From assembly GCF_017876755.1 (NCBI RefSeq), contig NZ_JAGIOO010000001.1, positions 5,999,786-6,063,785 of the forward strand: DNA of 64,000 bases, written 5' to 3'. Source of the stretch: Crossiella equi (lineage in GTDB: Bacteria; Actinomycetota; Actinomycetes; Mycobacteriales; Pseudonocardiaceae). The notes beneath the pieces are model-generated. The model was given only the letters and a program-made list of their open reading frames with translations. It was not told where the DNA came from and did no database searches. Within the stretch, counting starts at the first letter, position 1; the number at the start of each line of letters is the position of its first letter. This document shows, in pieces, positions 43,205 to 51,933 of this stretch. Both the position numbers and the translations under genes were made by a program.

Positions 43205-44338
43205 ATGAAGGACATCAGCCAGTCCGGGTACGTGTGGGCGGAGCCCGGACCGTATGAGATCCGCCCGCGATCGCGTCGGCCCGTGCGGCTGGTCCCGGTG
43301 CGGCTGTTCGTCGTGCTGCTGCCGGTGCTGCTGTTCAGCGGCCTGTTCTTCGGCGGCTCCTACCTGGTCTCGCCGGAGGCGAGGGTGACCGTGCAGCCCG
43401 GCATCGGGCTGGCGACGGTGGACCAGCGGCCGGTGGCGCTGATCCCGTACCAGCGCAGCGGCAGCCGGGGCATGTTCCAGCTGCTCACCCAGGACATGTT
43501 CCAGGCGCGCCTGGCCGCCGTCGACCTGGGCACCGGTGAGGTCCGGTGGGACACCCAGCTCAGCGACGGGTTGGTCTGGCAGGCCGAGTTCCTCGCCGCC
43601 GGAGCGCGCCTGGCCTACTTCGCCACCGACGGCGGGCTGGTGGTGCTCGACCTGGCCGACGGCCGCGTGGTGGCCGGGGACGGCGAGGTGCCCGGGCTGC
43701 CGCAGGTGGTCGCCTCCCGCGCCGCCTACGGCTACGACGCCGCCCACCGGGCGGTGGTGGCGCTGGCCGAGGGCGGGCTGCGCACCCTGGCCCTGGACAG
43801 CGACACCGCGACCCCGGCCCCGCCCGAGGTCGAGGCGGCCTGGGCCGGGCGGCTGACCGCCAAGCCCGCGCCCCCGCGCTCGGAGTCCGCGCGGGCCGGG
43901 GACCAGGCCGGGATCGGGGGCGGCGAGTCGGTGCTGCTGCGCGAGCGGGCCCAGCCCGCCCTCGAACTGCTCCGCCGCTTCCCCGACGGCCGCACCGCGC
44001 CTGTCCTGACCCTGCCCAGCCACGAGGCGGAGATCCTGCTGGCCGGGGAGAAGACCGCAGCCGGTGCCGGTGCCGGGCTGGTCGTGCTCAAGCACGCCCG
44101 GGGTGTCACCAGCCGGGCCGCCGCGCTGAGCGTGGTGTCCCTGCGCGGCAAGCAGGTCACCGCCTCGGTGCCGATCGGCACCGGCCCGGCCCGCGCCATC
44201 GAGCTGCCCACCCGCCACGTGCTCGTGCTCGCCCGCGCCGAGGACGACCACTCCGAAGGCGTGGCACTGGTCGGCCCGGACGGCCGCCTCACCTGGCTGG
44301 CCGTCGGCCAGCAGGACTTCTTCGGCAACCCCCGATGA
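43205..44338 (+). CDS. PA2928-like membrane protein with predicted beta-propeller
   Basis: A 377-residue protein. A basic cytoplasmic start is followed by one membrane helix (LFVVLLPVLLFSGLFFGGSY, about residues 37-57) and a large outside domain with repeated strands of the PQQ/WD type: ARLAAVDLGTGEVRWDTQLS, GGLVVLDLADGRVVAG and TLALDSDT. This resembles the PA2928 family of unknown function (tentative). It begins a three-gene unit divergent from the CHAT operon, 63 bp away. Its stop overlaps the next ATG by 4 bp. Confidence 0.65.
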   Translation: MKDISQSGYVWAEPGPYEIRPRSRRPVRLVPVRLFVVLLPVLLFSGLFFGGSYLVSPEARVTVQPGIGLATVDQRPVALIPYQRSGSRGMFQLLTQDMFQARLAAVDLGTGEVRWDTQLSDGLVWQAEFLAAGARLAYFATDGGLVVLDLADGRVVAGDGEVPGLPQVVASRAAYGYDAAHRAVVALAEGGLRTLALDSDTATPAPPEVEAAWAGRLTAKPAPPRSESARAGDQAGIGGGESVLLRERAQPALELLRRFPDGRTAPVLTLPSHEAEILLAGEKTAAGAGAGLVVLKHARGVTSRAAALSVVSLRGKQVTASVPIGTGPARAIELPTRHVLVLARAEDDHSEGVALVGPDGRLTWLAVGQQDFFGNPR

Positions 44339-45117
44339 CGGGAGACCACACCGTGAAGATCGTCGCCTGGACCGTGACCGCGTTCGCCGGGCTCGGCACC
44401 CTCCTCTACGTCCACACCGGCCTCACCGACACCTGGGCCAGCGGTTTCCTCGCCGCCCCGCTCATCCTGCTCTTCGCCGTCCCGATGTTGTTCAGCGCCG
44501 CCAAGCTGTTGGCGGACTCGGGCATCGGCGGCAAGGTGCCCGCGCTGTACCGAGGCGCCCCGATCGGCATGGGCACCGTCGTCTCGGTCGGCCGCACCGG
44601 GCTGTCGGTCAACGACCAGCCGCAGCTGCTGATCACCCTGGACGTGGACACCCAGGACGGCCGCCGGATCCGCGCCGAGGCCAAGCAGATCGTCGACCTG
44701 ACCGACCTGGCCGCGGTGCAGCCCGGTTCGGTGCTGCCGGTGCGCTACCTGCCCGGCAACGGCCGCGTGGTGCTGGCCACCGACGCGCCGCAGGCGGAGC
44801 TGCAGGCCGTGCTGGACCGCATCCAGCTGGCCAAGGGCCTGATCACGCCCCGGCAGCTCCAGATCGCCGAGCAGGGCCTGGACACCCGCGCGGTGGTGCT
44901 GGCCATGGCCCCGACCGGCGAGGTGCGCGGGGAGCGGGCGGTGGCCCGGCTGGACCTGCGGGTGAGCCGTCCGGACGGCACCGCGTTCGACCTGTCGGTG
45001 GAGAAGGCGCTCGCCCCGGTCATGGTGCCCAGGGTGCAGCCCGGTGCGGTGGTCCGGGTGCGCTACCTGGCGCAGGATGAGTCGGACCTGGTGATCCTCG
45101 CGCCGCTCCAGTCGTGA
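44335..45117 (+). CDS. Hypothetical membrane protein, 260 aa
   Basis: Two N-terminal membrane helices (IVAWTVTAFAGLGTLLYVHT and FLAAPLILLFAVPMLFSAAK) precede two similar soluble beta-barrel-like modules: GMGTVVSVGRTGLSVNDQPQ to VLPVRYLPGNGRVVLAT, and DTRAVVLAMAPTGEVRGERA to VVRVRYLAQDESDLVILAP. The repeated ending VRYLPGN / VRYLAQD points to an internal duplication. Such cytoplasmic modules resemble the OB-like domain that follows helices in several actinomycete envelope proteins. Function unknown. ATGA overlap with the gene upstream indicates co-translation. Confidence 0.65.
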   Translation: MTGDHTVKIVAWTVTAFAGLGTLLYVHTGLTDTWASGFLAAPLILLFAVPMLFSAAKLLADSGIGGKVPALYRGAPIGMGTVVSVGRTGLSVNDQPQLLITLDVDTQDGRRIRAEAKQIVDLTDLAAVQPGSVLPVRYLPGNGRVVLATDAPQAELQAVLDRIQLAKGLITPRQLQIAEQGLDTRAVVLAMAPTGEVRGERAVARLDLRVSRPDGTAFDLSVEKALAPVMVPRVQPGAVVRVRYLAQDESDLVILAPLQS

Positions 45118-45197
45118 CGGCACAACGGTTTGGCGGACGCGGGTCTCGGTTGGGTCACTCAGGACCCCTCCCGGGCCCACGCTGCCACACTCCGGCC

Positions 45198-46073
45198 ATG
45201 AGGACCCGAGTGCTTGTCCCGCTCGCCCTGGCCGCGGTGGTGGCCGGGTGCTCCATCGGCAACCCGACCTCCAGCGAGGTCTCGCTCCAGTACGGGGCGG
45301 GCATGCTGGACTCGCGCAAGTTCGTGGAGTGCGAGACCTCCCACGACTACAGCGATCCCGGCGACGACCACTACTACTACCCGAGCGGCCAGCGCGACTT
45401 CTCCTTCGGGGACGGCGACGGCGTCGACTCGGCGGCGCTCACCTCCACCACCCAGGACTCCCAGGAGATCAAGGTGACGGGCACGGTGAAGTTCAGCCTG
45501 AACACCGACTGCAAGGAGTTCACCGACAGCACCGGCAAGGTCTGGCCGGGCGGCAAGCTCCAGATGTTCCACGAGCTCATCGCGTACAAGTACGACGCGG
45601 CGCCCACCGACGGCGGCGAGCAGATGAAGGAGGGCTGGAAGTCGTTGCTGCGCAACTACGTCGGCGCCGCGCTGGACCGGGCCACCGACAACGAGGCGCT
45701 GAAGTACCCGTGGCAGAAGCTCTACACCGACGCCGCGGTGAAGACGCAGTGGGAGAAGGACGTGCTCAGCCAGCTGCCCGAGACCCTGCGCACGCTGACC
45801 ATGGGCGTGGACCTCATCGTGATCAACTCGGTGCTGCTGCAGAAGCCCGGCATCCAGCCGCAGCTCGTGCAGGGGCTCACCGACAAGCACGCGGCCGAGC
45901 TGCGCGCCGAGGCCGCGGACGTGGACAAGCAGGCCGCGGCCAACTTCCCCGGCGGCATCCCCGGTTACCAGGCCTACCAACAGCAGCAGGCGGTGAACGA
46001 GGCCATCAAGTCCGGCAAGGTGCAGGTGCTGCCGGTGCCGCAGGGCTCGCCGATCATCGTGCAGCCGAAGTAG
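45198..46073 (+). CDS. SPFH-like lipoprotein
   Basis: A 291-residue exported lipoprotein: signal peptide and lipobox AVVAGC with Cys18. The mature part has an acidic Asp/Tyr-rich segment (DYSDPGDDHYYYPSGQ), a beta-rich SPFH/band-7-like core (QEIKVTGTVKFSLNTDCK) and a helical tail rich in Ala and Gln (AAELRAEAADVDKQAAANFP) ending QGSPIIVQPK, typical of prohibitin-like proteins. It probably assembles on the outer face of the membrane. The start shares a 15-bp leader signature with the GT2 gene at 17131. 80 bp after the preceding gene. Confidence 0.7.
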   Translation: MRTRVLVPLALAAVVAGCSIGNPTSSEVSLQYGAGMLDSRKFVECETSHDYSDPGDDHYYYPSGQRDFSFGDGDGVDSAALTSTTQDSQEIKVTGTVKFSLNTDCKEFTDSTGKVWPGGKLQMFHELIAYKYDAAPTDGGEQMKEGWKSLLRNYVGAALDRATDNEALKYPWQKLYTDAAVKTQWEKDVLSQLPETLRTLTMGVDLIVINSVLLQKPGIQPQLVQGLTDKHAAELRAEAADVDKQAAANFPGGIPGYQAYQQQQAVNEAIKSGKVQVLPVPQGSPIIVQPK

Positions 46074-46419
46074 CCAGACTGCCCAGCAACCGCAGCTTCT
46101 CCTCCGAGGCCGAGCCCGGATCCGCGTGGTAGGTCACCAGGACCTGCGTGGTGCCGGGCACGGCGAACTTCTCGTAGCGCAGGTCCAGCGGGCCTACCTG
46201 GGGGTGCTCGAACCCGGTGAGGCCGCTGCTCTGGTGCCGGACGTCCTGGCGGCCCCACAGCACGCGGAAGCGGTCGCTTTCCAGGCTCAGCTCGCCGATC
46301 AGCTCGCGCAGCTCCGGGTCGCCCACGTCTCCGCCCAGCGTGGCGCGCAGGTAGGCCACCGTCTTCGCGGTCATGCCCTCCCAGTCGCGGTGGACGTGCG
46401 CGACCTCGCCGACCTGCAT
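46054..46419 (-). pseudogene. C-terminal fragment of an XRE/MmyB-type regulator
   Basis: The frame encodes the MmyB-like ligand-binding domain only: RDWEGMTAKTVAYLRATLGG, FRVLWGRQDVRHQSSGLTG, FEHPQVGPLDLRYE and LVTYHADPGSASEEKLRLLG. The helix-turn-helix half is gone. Residues before RDWEG (upstream of about 46391) are simply the antisense of another gene fragment, so the gene was cut there. It may still be translated but cannot bind DNA in the usual way. Confidence 0.75.
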
Positions 46420-46707
46420 CTGCTCGCCATGACCCGGCCGGAGGCGGGCGGGCAGCGCTTCCTCGCCGTGGCCGGGCCGCCGCTGACCTACCCGGGCATC
46501 GCGCGGCTGCTGCGCGCCCGGGGGTTCCGCCTGCGCACCCGGAGCGCGCCGGACTCGTTGTTCCGGCTGGCCGCCCGGCTCAACCCCCGGCTGCGGCCGA
46601 TGCCGGCCAACCTCGGCGTGCCCCGGGCGGCCAGCGCGGCCAAGGCGCGGCGCGTGCTCGGCTGGTCACCCCGTCCGGTGGTGGACACCGCGCGCAGCCT
46701 GGTCTGA
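46391..46707 (+). pseudogene. C-terminal fragment of an NAD-dependent epimerase/reductase
   Basis: From about 46391 the plus strand reads VDVRDLADLHLLAMTRPEAG, then GQRFLAVAGPPLTYPGIARL and, at the end, VPRAASAAKARRVLGWSPRP. This is the last third of an extended SDR (dihydroflavonol reductase/epimerase-like) protein; the Rossmann part is missing. It begins exactly where the divergent MmyB fragment ends, marking a deletion joint. Confidence 0.75.
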
Positions 46708-46716
46708 CCACTATGC

Positions 46717-46750
46717 ATACACTGCTGTATCCGATACATTCCCGTATCGG
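46717..46750. promoter_or_regulatory. Double inverted repeat before the TetR gene
   Basis: ATACACTGCTGTAT (46717-46730, arms ATACA/TGTAT) is followed directly by CCGATAC-attccc-GTATCGG (46731-46750, 7-bp arms). Both end just before the TetR start at 46760, so they probably are its own operators. Confidence 0.6.
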
Positions 46751-46759
46751 GAGGCGGTA

Positions 46760-47380
46760 GTGACGGCACCGAAGCGGGTCACCAGGCGCCGGGCGGAGAC
46801 CCGGCAGCGGCTGCTGGACGCCGCCTTGGCCGTGTTCGCCCGCGAGGGCTTCGGCCGCTCCACCGTCGAGCAGGTCTGCGAGCACGCCGGGTACACCCGC
46901 GGCGCGTTCTACTCCAACTTCGCCTCGCTGGACGAGCTGTTCCTGGCGATGTGGGAGCAGCGGTCGGCGGCGATGATCGCCGAGGTCGAGGCGGTGTTCG
47001 AGCGGGCCGAGCACGACGGCGTGCGCGATGTGCGCGACATGGTCGAGCTGTTGCTGGAGGCGGTGCCGCTGGACGAGGGCTGGCACCGGGTCTCCGCCGA
47101 GTTCACCGCGCACGCCCTGCGCACCCCCGCGCTGCGCCGCGTGGTGACCGCCCGCGAGGAGGCCATCGCGGCCGCGCTCACCCCGTTCGTCACCGCCGGG
47201 CTGGCCCGGCTCGGGCGGGTGGTGCTCGATCCGGTGGCGCTCGGGCAGGCCATCGTGGCCGTGCACGACGGGACCTCCACGCAGTGCCTGATGGACCCCG
47301 GGGACGCCGCCGTGCGCGCCCGCCGGGTCGAGTTGTTCGTGCACGTCGTGACCGCCTACAGCAGCGAAAGCGGGGAATGA
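46760..47380 (+). CDS. TetR-family regulator
   Basis: A 206-residue repressor with the N-terminal helix-turn-helix ETRQRLLDAALAVFAREGFG and STVEQVCEHAGYTRGAFYSN, then a helical ligand domain. GTG start with GGGAGGCGG upstream, immediately behind two inverted repeats. The flavoenzyme gene starts 1 bp after its stop, so regulator and enzymes share a transcript. Confidence 0.93.
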   Translation: MTAPKRVTRRRAETRQRLLDAALAVFAREGFGRSTVEQVCEHAGYTRGAFYSNFASLDELFLAMWEQRSAAMIAEVEAVFERAEHDGVRDVRDMVELLLEAVPLDEGWHRVSAEFTAHALRTPALRRVVTAREEAIAAALTPFVTAGLARLGRVVLDPVALGQAIVAVHDGTSTQCLMDPGDAAVRARRVELFVHVVTAYSSESGE

Positions 47381-47381
47381 C

Positions 47382-49046
47382 ATGGCAGCGGAACCCGATG
47401 TGGTCGTGGTGGGTGCGGGGCTCGCGGGCCTGGTCGCCACCCACGAGCTGGTCAAGGCGGGGCGGCGGGTCCTGGTCGTGGACCAGGAGAACCGCAACAA
47501 CCTGGGCGCGCAGGCGTTCTGGTCGCTCGGCGGGCTGTTCTTCGTGGACAGCCCCGAGCAGCGCCGCCTGGGCATCAAGGACTCCTACGAGCTGGCGCTG
47601 CAGGACTGGCTGGGCTCGGCCGGGTTCGACCGCGAGGACGAGGACCACTGGGCACGGCAGTGGGCGCAGGCGTACGTGCGCTTCGCCGCCACCGAGAAGC
47701 GCGCCTACCTGCACGACCTCGGCCTGCGGGTGACCCCGGTGGTCGGCTGGGCCGAGCGCGGGGGCGCCGCCGCGGACGGGCACGGCAACTCGGTGCCCCG
47801 CTTCCACCTCACCTGGGGCACCGGGCCCGAGGTGGTGCGCGTGTTCCTGGAGCCGGTGCTGGCCGCCGAGCAGCGCGGCCAGGTCACCTTTGCCTTCCGG
47901 CACCAGGTCGACGAGCTGGTGGTCACCGGCGGCGCGGTCACCGGCGTGCGCGGCACCGTGCTGGAGCCCACCGACCTGCCACGCGGCAAGGCCTCCAGCC
48001 GGGTCAAGGTCGGCGAGTTCGAGCTCAGCGCCAAGGCCGTGCTGGTCTCCAGTGGCGGCATCGGGCACAACCACGAGCTGATCCGCCGCAACTGGCCGAC
48101 CGAGCGGCTCGGCAAGTGCCCGGAGACCATGATCGCCGGGGTGCCCGCGCACGTGGACGGGCGGATGCTGGGCATCACCGAACAGGCAGGCGGGCGGATC
48201 GTCAACCGCGACCGCATGTGGCACTACACCGAGGGCCTGCACAACTGGGACCCGATCTGGCCGGACCACGCGATCCGCATCATCCCCGGGCCGTCCTCGC
48301 TGTGGTTCGACGCCAACGGCAAACGCCTGTCCGCGCCGAACTTCCCGGGCTTCGACACCAACGCCAGCATGAAGGAGATCCTGGCCACGGGGTACGACTA
48401 CTCGTGGTTCGTGCTCACGCAGACCATCCTGGAGAAGGAGTTCATGCTGTCGGGCTCGGAGCAGAACCCCGAGTTCACCGGGAAGAACCTCAAGGCCGCG
48501 CTGTCCAGCCGCCTGGCCAAGGGCGCGCCGGGTCCGGTGGCGGCCTTCCGGGAGCACGGCGTGGACTTCGTGGTGGCCAAGACCCTGCCGGAGCTGGTGG
48601 CGGGCATGAACAAGCTGGCCCGGGGCCCGCAGCTGTCCGCCGAGGACCTGGAGCGGCAGATCGTGGCCAGGGACCGCGAGGTCGGCAACGCCTACAGCAA
48701 GGACGCGCAGCTGGCCGCGATCACCAACGCGCGCCAGTACATCGGCGACAAGCTGGCCCGGGTGGTGAAACCGCACCGGATCCTGGACCCGGCGCACGGT
48801 CCGCTGATCGCGGTGCGGCTGAACGTGCTGACGCGCAAGACCCTGGGCGGCCTCCAGACCAACCTGGACTCCCAGGTCATCGGCGCCTCGGGCGACCCGG
48901 TGCCGGGCCTGTACGCGGCGGGCGAGGTCGCGGGCTTCGGCGGCGGCGGCGTGCACGGCTACAACGCCCTGGAGGGCACGTTCCTGGGCGGCTGCATCTT
49001 CTCCGGCCGCAACGCCGGTCGCGCGATGGGCCGGGTGGCCCGATGA
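47382..49046 (+). CDS. FAD-binding dehydrogenase
   Basis: A 554-residue flavoprotein of the fumarate reductase/3-ketosteroid dehydrogenase superfamily. FAD motif DVVVVGAGLAGLVATHELVK at residues 6-25, followed by VVDQE; the C-terminal FAD block is VPGLYAAGEVAGFGGGGVHG with LEGTFLGGCIFSGRNAGR. The middle substrate cap differs from the flavoenzyme at 3854-5506. Similar mycobacterial proteins are annotated only as FAD-binding dehydrogenases; the substrate is unknown. Forms an operon with the TetR gene upstream and the SDR gene downstream (4-bp overlap). Confidence 0.9.
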   Translation: MAAEPDVVVVGAGLAGLVATHELVKAGRRVLVVDQENRNNLGAQAFWSLGGLFFVDSPEQRRLGIKDSYELALQDWLGSAGFDREDEDHWARQWAQAYVRFAATEKRAYLHDLGLRVTPVVGWAERGGAAADGHGNSVPRFHLTWGTGPEVVRVFLEPVLAAEQRGQVTFAFRHQVDELVVTGGAVTGVRGTVLEPTDLPRGKASSRVKVGEFELSAKAVLVSSGGIGHNHELIRRNWPTERLGKCPETMIAGVPAHVDGRMLGITEQAGGRIVNRDRMWHYTEGLHNWDPIWPDHAIRIIPGPSSLWFDANGKRLSAPNFPGFDTNASMKEILATGYDYSWFVLTQTILEKEFMLSGSEQNPEFTGKNLKAALSSRLAKGAPGPVAAFREHGVDFVVAKTLPELVAGMNKLARGPQLSAEDLERQIVARDREVGNAYSKDAQLAAITNARQYIGDKLARVVKPHRILDPAHGPLIAVRLNVLTRKTLGGLQTNLDSQVIGASGDPVPGLYAAGEVAGFGGGGVHGYNALEGTFLGGCIFSGRNAGRAMGRVAR

Positions 49047-49849
49047 GCACCCCCACCGCCCTGGTCACGGGCGCCTCCTCCGGCATCGGCGCGGCCACGG
49101 CAAAAGCCTTGGTGGCCAAGGGCTTCCACGTGATCGGCACGAGCCGCGACCCGGACCGCATCCCCCCGGCCGACCGCATCCCGGGTGTGGACTACCGCCC
49201 CCTGGACCTGACCAGCGAGGAGTCCACCACGGCGTTCGCGGCCACCCTGGGCGACATCGACGTCCTGGTCAACAACGCGGGTGAGAGCCAGAGCGGTCCC
49301 CTGGAGGAGCTGCCCATCGACAAGGTCGAGGACCTCTTCCGCCTCAACGTCTTCGGCCCGGTCCGCCTACTCCAGCTCGTCACCCCGGCCATGCGAGCCC
49401 GGGGTCGCGGCCGGGTGGTGATGGTCGGCTCGATGCTGGCCAGCTTCCCCCTGGCCTACCGTTCTTCCTACGTGGCGACCAAAGCGGCCCTGCGAGGCTT
49501 CGCCGACGCCGCCCGCCACGAACTGTCCCCCTTCGGCGTCTGGGTGACCACGGTCGAACCGGGCTCGATCAACACCGGCATCAGCACCCGCCGCACCAAG
49601 TACATCGCCGAGGACTCGCCGCACCGCCCGGACTTCGAGCGCATGATCGCCGCGCTGGATGCCAACGAGGGCAAGGGCATCAGCGCGGAGACCGTGGCGG
49701 AGACCATCCTGGGCGCGATCATCGCGCCGCGGCCGAAGCCGCTGTACGCCGTGGGCAGCAGGGCCCCGCTGGTGTTCACGCTGCGCCGCCTGCTGCCGAG
49801 GGCGGCCGTGCTGCGGATGGTGGCGCGGATGCACGGCCTGAAGCGGTAG
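49043..49849 (+). CDS. Short-chain dehydrogenase/reductase
   Basis: A 268-residue classical SDR. Cofactor motif TGASSGIG at residues 9-16, NNAG at about 80, catalytic Ser in GSMLAS and YxxxK in SSYVATKAALRGF, then PGSINTG. It likely oxidises or reduces a hydroxyl/keto group on the same substrate as the flavoenzyme, whose stop overlaps its ATG. A hairpin terminator follows. Confidence 0.93.
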   Translation: MSTPTALVTGASSGIGAATAKALVAKGFHVIGTSRDPDRIPPADRIPGVDYRPLDLTSEESTTAFAATLGDIDVLVNNAGESQSGPLEELPIDKVEDLFRLNVFGPVRLLQLVTPAMRARGRGRVVMVGSMLASFPLAYRSSYVATKAALRGFADAARHELSPFGVWVTTVEPGSINTGISTRRTKYIAEDSPHRPDFERMIAALDANEGKGISAETVAETILGAIIAPRPKPLYAVGSRAPLVFTLRRLLPRAAVLRMVARMHGLKR

Positions 49850-49857
49850 CCGGGACC

Positions 49858-49891
49858 GTGGTGGGCAGCCCGCACGCGGGCTGCCCACCAC
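49858..49891. terminator. Bidirectional terminator
   Basis: Perfect 15-bp arms (49858-49872, GTGGTGGGCAGCCCG, and 49877-49891) with a 4-nt loop, between the convergent SDR and htpG genes. Confidence 0.9.
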
Positions 49892-49897
49892 GTCACC

Positions 49898-51841
49898 TCA
49901 GAGCGACTTCTCCAGCTTCGACGCCAGCAGGCGGGTGAAGCGGGCCGGGTCCGGCAGCTCCCCGCCCTCGGCCAGCAGCGCCATGGAGTACAGCAGCTCG
50001 GCGGTCTCCGCCAGCCCCGCGTCCTCCGGCCGCTCGCCGTGCGCGGCGCGCAGCCCGGCCACGAGCGCGTGCTCGGGGTTGAGCTCCAGGATGCGCTTGA
50101 TCTGCGGGAGCTCCTGGCCCATCGCCCGGTACATCTTCTCCAGGGTCGGGGTCAGGTCGTAGGTGTCGCCCACGATGCAGGCCGGGCTCGTGGTCAGGCG
50201 GGTGGAGAGGCGGACCTCCTTGACCTGCTCCGACAGGGTGGTGGTCAGCCAGGTGAGGAGGGGCTCGAACTCCTTCTGCTGGGTTTCGCGCGCGACCTCG
50301 GTGGCCTTCTTCTCCTCGTCGGTGTCCAGGTCGACCTGGCCCTTGGCGATCGACTGGAGCTGCTTGCCGTCGTAGCCCGCCGGGATCGCGTCGACCCACA
50401 TCTCGTCGATCGGGTCGGTGAGCAGGAGGACCTCGTAGCCCTTGGCCCGGAGCGCCTCCATGTGGGGGCTGTTCTCCATGGCCGCGCGGTTGTCGCCGGT
50501 GAGGTAGTAGATGTGCTGCTGGCCGTCCTTCATGCGCTCGACGTAGGCGCGCAGCGTGGTCGGCTCGTCCGCCGAGTGGGTGCTCGCGAAGGAGCAGATG
50601 TCCAGGATCGCGTCGCGGTTCTCGGTGTCGGAGAGCAGGCCTTCCTTGACCGCCCGGCCGAACTCGGTCCAGAAGGTGGCGTAGGCCTCCGGCTTGTCCG
50701 TCTGGAGGGACTTCGCCGTCTGCAGGATCTTCTTGACCAGGCGACGGCGGATCAGCTGGATCTGGCGGTCCTGCTGGAGGATCTCGCGGCTGACGTTCAG
50801 CGACAGGTCCGCCGCGTCCACCACGCCCTTGACGAAGCGCAGGTACTCCGGCAGGAGCTCCTCACAGTCGTCCATGATGAACACGCGCTTGACGTAGAGC
50901 TGCACACCGCGCTTGGCGTCCCGCATGAACAGGTCCATCGGCGCCCGCGACGGGATGAACAGCAGCGCCTGGTACTCGAAGGTGCCCTCCGCGTTCAGGC
51001 GGATGGTCTCCAGCGGGTCGGTCCAGTCGTGGCTGATGTGCTTGTAGAACTCGGTGTACTCGGCCTCGGTGACCTCGCTCTGGCTGCGGGCCCAGAGCGC
51101 CTTCATCGAGTTGACCGTCTCGCGCTCCGGAGCCGCGGCCTCGGCGGGCTCCGCGCCCTCCTCCGGCTCGGCCGCGGGCGCCGCAGGGGCCAGCATCCGG
51201 ATCGGCCAGGTGATGAAGTCCGAGTAGCGCTTCACGATCTCCCGGATCTTGCCCGGGTTGGTGTAGTCGAAGAGCTGGTCCTCGGCGTCCTCAGGCTTCA
51301 GGTGCAGGGTCACCGACGTGCCCTGCGGCGCGTCGGCGACCGGGCCGATCGTGTAGGTACCGGCCCCCTCCGACTCCCAGCGCACGCCCTCGGCCTCGCC
51401 CGCCTTGCGCGTGACCAGGGTGACCTTGTCGGCCACCATGAAGCTCGCGTAGAAGCCGACGCCGAACTGGCCGATCAGGTCCTGCGCGCCCGCCGCGTCC
51501 TGCGACTCCTTCATCTTGCGCAGGAACTCGGCGGTGCCCGACTTGGCGATGGTCCCGATGAGGTTGACCACCTCCTCGCGGTTCATGCCGATGCCGTTGT
51601 CCCGGACGGTCAGCGTGCGCGCCTCCGGGTCGGTGTCGATCTCGATCCGCAGGTCGCTCGCGTCGGCGTCCAGGTCCTTGTCCCGGTAGGTCGCCAGGCG
51701 CAGCTTGTCCAGCGCGTCGGAGGCGTTGGACACCAGTTCCCGCAGGAAGGTGTCCTTGTTCGAGTAGATCGAGTGGATCATCAGCTGGAGCAGCTGACGT
51801 GCCTCGGACTGGAACTCCAGGGTTTCGGTCGGGGTGCTCAC
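49898..51841 (-). CDS. htpG: Hsp90-family chaperone HtpG
   Basis: A 647-residue ATP-dependent chaperone. The GHKL N-terminal domain has [23 protein letters not shown] and [16 protein letters not shown]; the middle domain contains [11 protein letters not shown] and [20 protein letters not shown]; the C-terminal dimerisation domain is present. A short acidic insert ([17 protein letters not shown]) sits between N and middle domains. GTG start with GGAAGGA upstream. It helps fold or protect client proteins under stress. No CIRCE or HspR-like site was seen. Confidence 0.97.
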
Positions 51842-51933
51842 GTGCGTCCTTCCGGGAAATCACATACCGATTGCCGCAACCAGGCATGGTACCCAGCGCG
51901 CGCGGTCCCCGAGACCGGCTTCCCGCGACCGGG

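Noticed and set aside
49851-51933. CIRCE or HAIR element for htpG
   Set aside because: No TTAGCACTC-type or CTTGAGT-type inverted repeat is present in the 92 bp upstream of htpG.
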